Assembly: GCA_900319405.1 (NCBI GenBank)
Contig: ONOH01000004.1
Location: forward strand, 62,001 to 126,000
Direction: 5' to 3'
Length of the DNA: 64,000 nt
DNA from: an uncultured Bacteroidales bacterium
GTDB taxonomy: Bacteria; Bacteroidota; Bacteroidia; Bacteroidales; UBA932
Part shown: positions 53,301 to 60,420 of the stretch, piece by piece
How positions within the stretch are numbered: position 1 is the stretch's first letter
Layout of the letters: the number at the start of each line of letters is the position of its first letter
Translations under genes and position numbers: made by a program
Notes under the pieces: model-generated
Told to the model about the DNA's origin: nothing
Database searches by the model: none
What the model saw: only the letters and a program-made list of their open reading frames with translations

Positions 53301-55162
53301 GCCCTTCTTTTGACGTGATTGTGGTAGGGGGCGGTCACGCCGGCTGTGAAGCGGCGGTGGCGGCTGCCCGGATGGGTTCTTCCGTTTTGCTCCTTACTCC
53401 TGATCTTCAGGGTCTTGCCAAGATGAGTTGCAATCCTGCGGTGGGCGGCATTGCCAAGGGGCAGATTGTCAGGGAGATCGATGCTTTGGGCGGGTGCTCC
53501 GGCCTTGTGACCGATGCGTCTACCATTCAGTTCCGGATGCTTAACCGCTCCAAGGGGCCCGCTATGTGGAGTCCCCGGGCACAATGCGACAAACAGAAGT
53601 TTTCGGCCGCGTGGCTTGATATTCTTCTAAGCTACTCAAACTTAAGCGTTTACGCAGATTTTGCTCAAAATTTTCTCTTTGAGAATCAAAAAATTACCGG
53701 GGTCTGTACGCTTACAGGAGCAATTTTTTACGCTAATGCGTTTATTTTAACCGCTGGCACCTTCCTGAACGGAAGAATGTTCATCGGCCAACACAGTTTC
53801 GAGGGAGGCCGCATCGGGGAGAAAGCTTCTTACGGTATTTCCGAGCAACTGGCCTCTTTTGGCATTCCTACCGAACGGATGAAAACCGGAACGCCTCCCC
53901 GCATCGATATCCGTTCAGTCAATCTTTCCAAACTCTCCCGTCAGGAAGGCGACCCTTCCCCGGAAAGATTTTCTTACCTCGATGTGCCTTCGGCTGTGCA
54001 GTCCGGCGGCGGGCAGATGTGCTGTTATCTTCTGCATACCAACGAGCGGGTGCACGACATTCTGCGGAGCGGCTTTGGTCGTTCTCCCCTCTTCTCCGGC
54101 ATGATTCAGGGCAAGGGACCACGCTACTGCCCCAGCATTGAAGACAAGCTAAGAACTTTTGCTGATAAGGATTCTCACCAGCTTTTTTTGGAACCTGAAG
54201 GCCGTACCTCGCTCGAGTATTATTTGCAGGGCTTTTCTTCATCGCTTCCCCTGGAAGTGCAACTGGAGGCCCTAAGGGCCATTGAGGGCCTTGAACAGGC
54301 TGTGGTCTTCAAGCCTGCCTATGCGGTGGAGTACGATTACTTCGATCCCCAATATCTCCATTATTCCCTTCGCTCGAAGGTGGTCGAAAATCTCTTTTTG
54401 GCCGGTCAGGTCAATGGTACCACTGGTTATGAGGAGGCTGCCGCACAGGGTATTGTGGCGGGGATCAATGCTCATTTGTACCTTTTGGAGAAGGAGCCTT
54501 TGGTGCTTCGTCGGGACCAGGCCTATATCGGCGTTCTGATTGACGACCTTATCAATAAGGGCGTGGACGAGCCTTACCGGATGTTTACCTCCCGGGCCGA
54601 GTATCGGATTCTGCTTCGTCAGGACAATGCTGATTTCCGACTTACCGCTCTTTCTCATGATTTGGGACTTGCCACCGAAGAGCGTTATGCCGCTGTAATG
54701 CGTAAGCAGGAGGCCGTTCAACAACTTTCCGCTTATTGTTTCGAAACCAAGCTTAAGCCTTTCCAGGTTAATGAGCATCTTCTTTCTTTAGGCTCCACTC
54801 CCCTTTCGGAGTCCAAACATTTGTCTGATTTGGTTTCCCGGCCTGAAGTTTCTCTCGCTGATATTCTTAAAATTGTTCCACGTGGAACAATCGACTATTC
54901 CAAAGAAGTGATTACTTCTGTGGAGATTGCCATAAAATATGCCGGCTATATTGAACGGGAAAAGCTTCAGGCGCAGAAAAACGAACGGCTGGAATATATT
55001 CGGATTCCTTCCGATATTGATTTCGATGCCTTGCATGGCCTGTCCATCGAGTGCCGTCAGAAGCTGAATAAATACAGGCCTGAGACCATTGCTCAAGCTT
55101 CCCGTATTTCCGGCGTTTCTCCGGCAGACATTTCTGTGTTGCTGGTCTATTTTGGAAGATAA
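53297..55162 (+). CDS. mnmG: tRNA uridine-5-carboxymethylaminomethyl modification enzyme MnmG
   Basis: FAD-dependent subunit of the MnmEG complex that modifies U34 of certain tRNAs. The 621-residue product has the FAD motif [70 protein letters not shown] and [20 protein letters not shown], and ends [12 protein letters not shown]. Length is normal. A perfect 18-bp parS-like palindrome lies inside the gene (54873-54890) and a second just after the stop. mnmG (gidA) is often found near replication origins. Confidence 0.96.
   Translation: MSPSFDVIVVGGGHAGCEAAVAAARMGSSVLLLTPDLQGLAKMSCNPAVGGIAKGQIVREIDALGGCSGLVTDASTIQFRMLNRSKGPAMWSPRAQCDKQKFSAAWLDILLSYSNLSVYADFAQNFLFENQKITGVCTLTGAIFYANAFILTAGTFLNGRMFIGQHSFEGGRIGEKASYGISEQLASFGIPTERMKTGTPPRIDIRSVNLSKLSRQEGDPSPERFSYLDVPSAVQSGGGQMCCYLLHTNERVHDILRSGFGRSPLFSGMIQGKGPRYCPSIEDKLRTFADKDSHQLFLEPEGRTSLEYYLQGFSSSLPLEVQLEALRAIEGLEQAVVFKPAYAVEYDYFDPQYLHYSLRSKVVENLFLAGQVNGTTGYEEAAAQGIVAGINAHLYLLEKEPLVLRRDQAYIGVLIDDLINKGVDEPYRMFTSRAEYRILLRQDNADFRLTALSHDLGLATEERYAAVMRKQEAVQQLSAYCFETKLKPFQVNEHLLSLGSTPLSESKHLSDLVSRPEVSLADILKIVPRGTIDYSKEVITSVEIAIKYAGYIEREKLQAQKNERLEYIRIPSDIDFDALHGLSIECRQKLNKYRPETIAQASRISGVSPADISVLLVYFGR
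54873..54890. promoter_or_regulatory. parS-like centromere site 1 (inside mnmG)
   Basis: TTGTTCCACGTGGAACAA is an 18-bp perfect palindrome. It equals the widely conserved ParB-binding parS core TGTTnCACGTGnAACA. It is embedded in the mnmG reading frame near codon 526. Confidence 0.8.
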
Positions 55163-55163
55163 T

Positions 55164-55179
55164 TGTTCCACGTGGAACA
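55164..55179. promoter_or_regulatory. parS-like centromere site 2 (after mnmG)
   Basis: TGTTCCACGTGGAACA, the same 16-bp parS core as at 54874, one base after the mnmG stop codon and 290 bp from the first copy. Confidence 0.8.
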
Positions 55180-55281
55180 GCTGCAGGTGCGTTTGCCCTG
55201 GTAACTCTGTTTGACCGGAGGACCCAGACCCCCTGGCTCGCTTCGCTCCGAATGGACGTCGTAGAAGGGGTGTGAACTGTG

Positions 55282-55869
55282 CTAGAGGCGCTTCAAAGCT
55301 GCTTTGATGATGTCTTCTACCTTGGCGGAGGGGTTTTCCTTCAGGATGGCCGGCATCACCTTGCCGATATTGGCCTTGGAGAAGCCCAGCATGGTGAGGG
55401 CCGTGGTGGCCTCTTGTACCAAGCCTGATTGGTCGGCCTGGAAGAGTACGGTGCTGTCTGCGCCCTCCCCTTTTACAATCTTGTCTTTCAGTTCCAAAAC
55501 CAGCCTCTGGGCACTCTTGAGGCCGATTCCTTTCACGCTTTTGATCCGGTTTACGTCCTCTGCAAGGATGGCCTGTCGAATCTCTTCGGAACTGAGCGTG
55601 GACAGCATCATCCGGGCCGATGCCACCCCGATTCCGGACACGCCGATGAGCAGACGGAATAGTTCCCGCTCGTCTTTGGTGGCAAAACCGTAAAAGAGCT
55701 CTTCGTCCTCGCGGATATAATGGTGGATATAGGCCACCACTTGCGTCTGCAGCTGGAAGGCCTCATAAGTCTGCAGGGAAATAAGCAGGCTGTAACCTAT
55801 TCCGTGGTTTTCCAGAATGAGCTCAGTTGGCGTCAATTCAATGATTTGTCCTTTGATGTAGTCTATCAT
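55282..55869 (-). CDS. ruvA: Holliday-junction-binding protein RuvA
   Basis: Protein of 195 residues that binds four-way junctions and loads RuvB. It starts MIDYIKGQIIELTPTELILE (OB-fold domain). It has paired helix-hairpin-helix motifs (LLIGVSGIGVASARMMLSTL; IKSVKGIGLKSAQRLVLELK) and the C-terminal RuvB-contacting domain (EATTALTMLGFSKANIGKVM). It converges with mnmG. RuvB is encoded at 18983. Confidence 0.95.
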   Translation of the reverse strand: MIDYIKGQIIELTPTELILENHGIGYSLLISLQTYEAFQLQTQVVAYIHHYIREDEELFYGFATKDERELFRLLIGVSGIGVASARMMLSTLSSEEIRQAILAEDVNRIKSVKGIGLKSAQRLVLELKDKIVKGEGADSTVLFQADQSGLVQEATTALTMLGFSKANIGKVMPAILKENPSAKVEDIIKAALKRL

Positions 55870-55892
55870 ATTGGAACTTCGGCTTGATATTT

Positions 55893-55919
55893 AGATTCTT
55901 CACTTCGTTCAGAATGACA
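55893..55919. repeat. 27-bp interspersed repeat, copy 1
   Basis: Begins AGATTCTTC and ends CAGAATGACA, with an inner near-palindrome ACTTCGTT. It matches 57180-57206 at 24 of 27 positions. It lies in the 94-bp gap between divergent ruvA and sufS. Confidence 0.65.
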
Positions 55920-55938
55920 ATTATTGCACAAATTTATG

Positions 55939-55946
55939 TAAATTTG
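55939..55946 (+). promoter_or_regulatory. Promoter -7 box for the suf-folK genes
   Basis: TAAATTTG (exact TAnnTTTG) 17 bp before the sufS ATG. Confidence 0.6.
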
Positions 55947-55963
55947 CAGACTTATCCAATGTT

Positions 55964-57181
55964 ATGACAGAAGAGATCCGCAAGTCCTTTCCTGCCCTTT
56001 CCGCAACAGTGTACGGAAGGCCATTGGTGTATCTGGACAATGCCGCCACCTCGCATCGGCCCCAGGCTGTCATCGATGCATGGACATCCCTGGTGTGCGG
56101 TGCCAATGCGAATATCCACCGGGCGGTCCATCATTTGGCCGGCTTGGCAACGGATGCCTATGAAGACTGCCGAAATCAGGTGGCCGCTTTTTTGAATGCA
56201 CCCTCCAGGGAGGAGATTGTTTTTACTTCCGGGGCCACCGCGGCTGTCAATCTGGTGGCCTTCTCCTTTGGCGAGGCTTTTGTCCGGGAAGGAGACGAGG
56301 TGCTTGTCAGCGTGGCGGAACATCATTCCAATCTGGTCCCCTGGCAGCTCCTGTGCCAGCGAAAAAAAGCGGTCCTGAAAGTCCTTGACATTCGCGAAAA
56401 TGGTGAGCTGGCGGTCGAAAGCTTGGAAAATCTTCTTTCTGAGCGCACCAAAATTGTAGCTATTTCTCACATTTCCAATGTGTTAGGCCTTGTAAACCCT
56501 GTGCAGGAAATTGTTGGGATTTGTCATAAAAGGGGCATTCCGGTACTGGTGGACGGCGCCCAGGGCGTGGTTCACGAGAAAGTGGACGTGCAGGAGCTGG
56601 ATTGTGACTTCTATCTCTTTTCCGGCCACAAACTCTATGCGGCCACCGGAACGGGCGTTCTCTACGGCAAGCGCAAGTGGATGGAGGCCATGCCTCCGTA
56701 TATGGGCGGCGGAGAAATGATCGAGCACGTCACTTTGGAAAAAACCAGCTTTGCTCCCCTGCCCGGAAAATTCGAGGCCGGCACCCAGAACTTCAATGCC
56801 GCGCCCACCCTGGTTCCCGCTATGACCTTTGCCAAGGCCTGCCGGGAGGACGGTTCCGTGCAGAAGGAGCAGCAGGCCATTCTGGAATATGTGTACGAGC
56901 AAATTACTCGAAATGAATTGATTACCCTGTACGGAACGCCCCTTGCCTCCAAAATCCCCCTGTTTTCCTTTGTCGTAAAGGGCGCCCACCACGAGGATTT
57001 GGCCCTGATTTTGGACAAGATGGGAATTGCCGTCCGCTCCGGCCAGATGTGTGCCGAGCCGCTGATGGAACGTCTGGGCGTGACGGGCCTGCTGAGGGCC
57101 TCCTTCGCCCCGTACAATACCCTGGAAGAGGCGGAATACTTTATAAAGAGCCTGGATAAGGCCATTAAAATGTTATTATAG
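55964..57181 (+). CDS. sufS: Cysteine desulfurase SufS
   Basis: PLP enzyme (class V aminotransferase fold) that removes sulfur from cysteine for Fe-S cluster assembly. The 405-residue product has VYLDNAATSHRPQAVIDAW, the SufS feature NIHRAVHHLAGLATDAYE, the PLP-lysine region CDFYLFSGHKLYAATGTGVLYG, and the persulfide Cys in RSGQMCAEPLMERLG. It is followed 19 bp later by sufE. The SufBCD scaffold genes are not in the window. Confidence 0.95.
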   Translation: MTEEIRKSFPALSATVYGRPLVYLDNAATSHRPQAVIDAWTSLVCGANANIHRAVHHLAGLATDAYEDCRNQVAAFLNAPSREEIVFTSGATAAVNLVAFSFGEAFVREGDEVLVSVAEHHSNLVPWQLLCQRKKAVLKVLDIRENGELAVESLENLLSERTKIVAISHISNVLGLVNPVQEIVGICHKRGIPVLVDGAQGVVHEKVDVQELDCDFYLFSGHKLYAATGTGVLYGKRKWMEAMPPYMGGGEMIEHVTLEKTSFAPLPGKFEAGTQNFNAAPTLVPAMTFAKACREDGSVQKEQQAILEYVYEQITRNELITLYGTPLASKIPLFSFVVKGAHHEDLALILDKMGIAVRSGQMCAEPLMERLGVTGLLRASFAPYNTLEEAEYFIKSLDKAIKMLL

Positions 57182-57206
57182 ATTCTTCGCTACGCTCAGA
57201 ATGACA
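57180..57206. repeat. 27-bp interspersed repeat, copy 2 (contains the sufE start codon)
   Basis: Begins AGATTCTTC, inner part GCTACGCT, ends CAGAATGACA. It starts inside the sufS stop codon and its ATG (57201-57203) is the start codon of sufE. Copy 1 is at 55893-55919. Confidence 0.65.
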
Positions 57207-57617
57207 CTGGAAGAGAAAAAACAAGAGATTATAGAGGGGTTCTCGCTGTACGAGGAATGGCTGGACAAGTACGAGTACTTGATTGAGCTGGGCAAAAACC
57301 TGGCGCCTTTCCCGGAGGAGAAAAAAACCGAAGACCGCCTCATAAAAGGCTGTCAATCACGCGTTTGGCTGGACAGCGAACTCCGGGATGGAAGCCTGTA
57401 TTTCATGGCCGACAGCGATGCCGTCATCACCCGCGGCATCATTTCGCTCCTTATCGGCGTCTATTCCGGTCGGCCGGCGCAGGAAATTGCGGCCGACGAT
57501 TTTGCCTTTGTAAGCGAAATCGGCCTTAAAGACAACTTGTCCCCTACCCGTGCGAACGGCTTGGCGTCGATGATAGAAAGAATCAGGGAGATTGCAAAAT
57601 CCTATGGAAGAGAATAA
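57201..57617 (+). CDS. sufE: Sulfur acceptor protein SufE
   Basis: Protein of 138 residues that accepts persulfide sulfur from SufS and stimulates it. Family features: GFSLYEEWLDKYEYLIELGK, LIKGCQSRVWLDSELRDGSL (acceptor Cys in KGCQS), and ADDFAFVSEIGLKDNLSPTR. The start codon lies in an interspersed repeat, with no other ATG nearby that keeps the N-terminus. The end overlaps the next gene by 14 nt. Confidence 0.94.
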   Translation: MTLEEKKQEIIEGFSLYEEWLDKYEYLIELGKNLAPFPEEKKTEDRLIKGCQSRVWLDSELRDGSLYFMADSDAVITRGIISLLIGVYSGRPAQEIAADDFAFVSEIGLKDNLSPTRANGLASMIERIREIAKSYGRE

Positions 57618-57990
57618 AGACATACTCACGGCCGAGGACGTGAAGGAGCTGCAGCCGCTGTATGCGGCCGTGATTGCGGCCCTTAAAGAGGTGTACGACC
57701 CCGAAATCCCCGTCAACATTTACGATCTCGGGCTCATCTACGAGCTCACCATCAGCAAGTGGCGCGAAGTCTCCATCCTGATGACTTTCACCGCGCCCAA
57801 CTGCCCCATGGCCGATCAGGTGATGGCCGAGGTAAAGGAGAGCGTGGAGGCCGTTCCGGAGGTTACCAAATGTACGATCGAACTCACGTTTGAACCGGCC
57901 TGGGACCGCAGCATGCTTTCGGAGGAAGCCCGCATAGACCTGGGGCTGGACTATGAACCCGAGGACGACTACTCCAAACTCAACGACTGA
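57604..57990 (+). CDS. MIP18/DUF59-family Fe-S assembly protein (SufT-like)
   Basis: Protein of 128 residues. The core EVYDPEIPVNIYDLGLIYEL is the signature of the MIP18/PaaD/SufT family, and TFTAPNCPMADQVMAEVKES carries the conserved Cys. Such proteins help mature Fe-S clusters and often accompany suf genes. The ATG at 57604 lies inside the end of sufE, and the TGA shares one base with the folK ATG, so translation of sufE, this gene and folK is coupled. Confidence 0.9.
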   Translation: MEENKDILTAEDVKELQPLYAAVIAALKEVYDPEIPVNIYDLGLIYELTISKWREVSILMTFTAPNCPMADQVMAEVKESVEAVPEVTKCTIELTFEPAWDRSMLSEEARIDLGLDYEPEDDYSKLND

Positions 57991-58472
57991 TGGAGCGCGT
58001 AAACCTTTACCTGGGGCTGGGATCCAATCTGGGAGACCGGGATGTGAATCTCCTGAAGGCCGTTAACCTGCTGGACGAGGCTTTCGGCATGCATCCGGAG
58101 CGCATTTCCCGGATTGTAGAAACCCCTGCCTGGGGCTTTGACGGGCCGGATTTTCTGAATCTTTGTGTCCTGTACCGGCTTCCGCGCACGGGAACGCCCG
58201 CCGAGCACGCCACGCAGATTCTCCACCGGGTGAAAGCGGTGGAAAAAGCCCTGGGACGCGTGCAGGAGCCGCTTTTTGATGCGGAAGGCCGCCGTCTCTA
58301 CCACAACCGCACCATCGACATCGATATCCTCTGTTATGGCACAGAAAGCATTCAGACAGAATTGCTTACCGTTCCGCATCCCCTCATCGGAGAGCGGGAT
58401 TTCGTGAAAAAGCCCCTCCTGGAAATCTCCAAACCCGACATCCGCGAAGCCTTTCCGGATATTTTCGTGTAG
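57990..58472 (+). CDS. folK: 2-amino-4-hydroxy-6-hydroxymethyldihydropteridine pyrophosphokinase
   Basis: Transfers pyrophosphate from ATP to the pterin alcohol in folate synthesis. The 160-residue product starts VNLYLGLGSNLGDRDVNLL (the LGSNLGdr motif). It carries VETPAWGFDGPDFLNLCV and YHNRTIDIDILCYG, the magnesium-binding RxxDxDxL signature, then VPHPLIGERDFVKKPLLEI. It overlaps the DUF59 gene by one base. The regulated peptide locus begins 126 bp later. Confidence 0.94.
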   Translation: MERVNLYLGLGSNLGDRDVNLLKAVNLLDEAFGMHPERISRIVETPAWGFDGPDFLNLCVLYRLPRTGTPAEHATQILHRVKAVEKALGRVQEPLFDAEGRRLYHNRTIDIDILCYGTESIQTELLTVPHPLIGERDFVKKPLLEISKPDIREAFPDIFV

Positions 58473-58504
58473 GCGTCCGTTCTCAATCCCCAAAATGGCA
58501 TTTT

Positions 58505-58568
58505 TGCCAATTTGAGAAAAAAAATTGTCAATTTGAGACATCGGTTTGCGCGGAAAATGGCATTTTTG
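58505..58568 (+). promoter_or_regulatory. Second tandem operator (21-bp pitch) plus -7 box
   Basis: A degenerate site TGCCAATTTGAGAAA (58505-58519) and a canonical TGTCAATTTGAGACA (58526-58540) start 21 bp apart. CATTTTTG (58561-58568, one mismatch to TAnnTTTG) begins exactly 20 bp after the second site. Base by base, 58525-58574 aligns without gaps to 3300-3350, with TTGAGACATCGGTTT and ATTTTTGC preserved. This is strong evidence of a shared regulator with the 3.3-kb locus. Confidence 0.78.
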
Positions 58569-58597
58569 CAGCAGACAACATAAACACAAAACGCTTT

Positions 58598-58723
58598 ATG
58601 GAAACAGAAAGAACAAGTTATCTGCCGCCTCGGTGCGAGACATTGGAGCTCCGGACCGAAGGAGTGATTGCCGCCAGTCCGGATGGCTATGTTAATCCTT
58701 TTGGTGAACAAGAGTCAATTTAA
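58598..58723 (+). CDS. Short peptide, family member 3, upstream of a fimbrillin-like lipoprotein
   Basis: A 41-residue product without signal peptide. It matches the family pattern: YLPPRCETLELRTEGVIAAS, then a Gly/Pro-containing tail with VNPFG. The stretch EG(V/L)IAASP is nearly identical to the peptide at 60225, and the Pro-x-Cys-Glu spacing matches three of the four copies. It is the first gene after the second tandem operator and ends 17 bp before the lipoprotein ATG, which has its own AAGGGAGG ribosome site. Confidence 0.72.
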   Translation: METERTSYLPPRCETLELRTEGVIAASPDGYVNPFGEQESI

Positions 58724-58740
58724 GAAGGGAGGATTAAGCG

Positions 58741-60213
58741 ATGAAAAAGACGATACTGTATGTTGCGGCCGTTCTGGCCCTTGCAGCCTGCTCCAAAGAG
58801 GAGCCCTTGTTGGTGGAGGAGGAGGCGTCCATCGATGCCTCCAGGATTGTGTTCAACATCAAAGTTGAAAACGGCCACGAATCCAAGGGTGTAAAGACGG
58901 CCTGGGAGACCGGGGACGTGGTTTATGCTTTCTTTGAGGATAATAGCACCCAATACGTGAAAATGACCTATGACGGAACGTCCTGGGCCTATTCGGACAA
59001 TGCCGGCGGCACCGCCTTTACCGGCCTTGACCTGACAGCCTCCGGCAAAAAGGTCAGCGCCGTGTATTTCCCCGGCTTTGTGTGCTCGGCCGCTCCCACC
59101 TATGACGAGAGCCAAAAATGGACTTTTGGGACGGTAGGCGGATACTACCAGACCACCGTTTCTGATTATACCGTCACATCCGTCGGGGACGTCAGCTCCC
59201 TGAGTGCGACCCTCAGGCTGGAAGCTCCGCCCGGAATCTCACAGCTGTACATTCCCTCGAATGAGTTTGCTGCTCCTGATGCGGGCGAGGAGTATGTCCT
59301 GACTGCTCCCCATTTCATTCCCTTCTTATTTGACGGAATCAAACCGGGCGAGGCCGCCACTTTCACCACGGCCGACAATGGCTTCCCCATGACTGGCTAC
59401 GACGGATCGATAGGAGGAGAGGCCGGGCTTTATTTCTGGGGCATTCTTGAGGGTGCCGGGACGTATGATTTTTCCTTCCAGCTGGTAAAGCGCGATGCCC
59501 AAAGGAAGTTTGCCGTCTCCTCCTATTCCAAGACGGCAGCAGGCAAGACCGTTGGCGGGAACGTCGCCTTCAAGATAGGAGGATTCACGGACAACGGCAA
59601 TTTTGTGAGCCTGGGTTACGCCGGCAGCCCCCTCTGGGCAACGGGTAATCTGGACAAGACCAATGAAAAGATTGTCCATCCTCTTGATGCTGGAGAGTAT
59701 TTTATGTATGGAAAAACCACTCCTTACAATCAAAACGATGAAATATATAGTGGAGAAGAATTACAGCTCTTTGAAGAAAATGACGTTGCCTATAGGGTAA
59801 ACAGCGCATGGCGTATCCCCTCCGAGGACCAGTTCCTGGCGCTTATCAGCAGTTCCAATACATCTAACACCTGGGTGGAAGGCTGGTCGAAAGCCAGCAC
59901 TACCAGGAGTGGCAGAATTTTCACCAGCAAGGTAAATGGCATTTCGTTATTTTTTGCCGCTCTAGGCTATTATAACCAAGGGGTGCTTGACTTTACAGAT
60001 GTCGTCGGATACTATTGGACATCTACTTCTTTTTATTTAGAAAAAGGAGATACGGTTCCTTGGTCGCCGTGGACGATAACCATTGAGACACCCATCTGGA
60101 CCGTTCCATATTATGCCTTATCCTTACGCTTTGACAGCGATGGTCTCTCGAGTATTAAAAAAGACTGGCAGGAACGCTTTATGGGATATCAGGTTCGCCC
60201 CGTCAAGAATTGA
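58741..60213 (+). CDS. Fimbrillin-like lipoprotein with C-terminal FISUMP-like domain
   Basis: Protein of 490 residues with lipobox LAAC (Cys17). The N-terminal half is the fimbrillin/Mfa-like module (IVFNIKVENGHESKGVKTAW; GDVVYAFFEDNSTQYVKMTY). The C-terminal 190 residues look like a FISUMP-type domain: PLDAGEYFMYGKTTPYNQ, SAWRIPSEDQFLALISSSN, VVGYYWTSTSFY and MGYQVRPVKN. It is flanked on both sides by short peptides of one family (17 bp upstream and 11 bp downstream), all apparently in one transcript from the tandem operator at 58505. Confidence 0.78.
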   Translation: MKKTILYVAAVLALAACSKEEPLLVEEEASIDASRIVFNIKVENGHESKGVKTAWETGDVVYAFFEDNSTQYVKMTYDGTSWAYSDNAGGTAFTGLDLTASGKKVSAVYFPGFVCSAAPTYDESQKWTFGTVGGYYQTTVSDYTVTSVGDVSSLSATLRLEAPPGISQLYIPSNEFAAPDAGEEYVLTAPHFIPFLFDGIKPGEAATFTTADNGFPMTGYDGSIGGEAGLYFWGILEGAGTYDFSFQLVKRDAQRKFAVSSYSKTAAGKTVGGNVAFKIGGFTDNGNFVSLGYAGSPLWATGNLDKTNEKIVHPLDAGEYFMYGKTTPYNQNDEIYSGEELQLFEENDVAYRVNSAWRIPSEDQFLALISSSNTSNTWVEGWSKASTTRSGRIFTSKVNGISLFFAALGYYNQGVLDFTDVVGYYWTSTSFYLEKGDTVPWSPWTITIETPIWTVPYYALSLRFDSDGLSSIKKDWQERFMGYQVRPVKN

Positions 60214-60224
60214 CATTCCGCAAC

Positions 60225-60356
60225 ATGAAAGCAGCAGAAAAACAGATATACCAGCCTCCACAGTGTGAACTCGTGCAATTACAGGGCGAGGGGCTCATCG
60301 CCGCAAGTCCTTTTAATTTAGAGGACCCTCCGTCTCTGCCTTCTTTAGGTGATTAA
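60225..60356 (+). CDS. Short peptide, family member 4, downstream of the lipoprotein
   Basis: A 43-residue product without signal peptide: YQPPQCELVQLQGEGLIAAS followed by a Pro/Ser/Leu-rich tail ending SLGD. It is the closest relative of the peptide at 58598. It begins 11 bp after the lipoprotein stop, so the operon is peptide-lipoprotein-peptide. Function unknown. The 64-bp gap after it contains the glyS promoter. Confidence 0.7.
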   Translation: MKAAEKQIYQPPQCELVQLQGEGLIAASPFNLEDPPSLPSLGD

Positions 60357-60391
60357 GTCTGTATGGCAGCGCTTTCCTGTGAAAAAATGAT

Positions 60392-60399
60392 TATCTTTG
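60392..60399 (+). promoter_or_regulatory. Promoter -7 box for glyS
   Basis: TATCTTTG (exact TAnnTTTG) 21 bp before the glyS ATG. The same TTATCTTTGTA string is used before tonB. Confidence 0.6.
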
Positions 60400-60420
60400 T
60401 AGGATTAGACAAGTACGATT

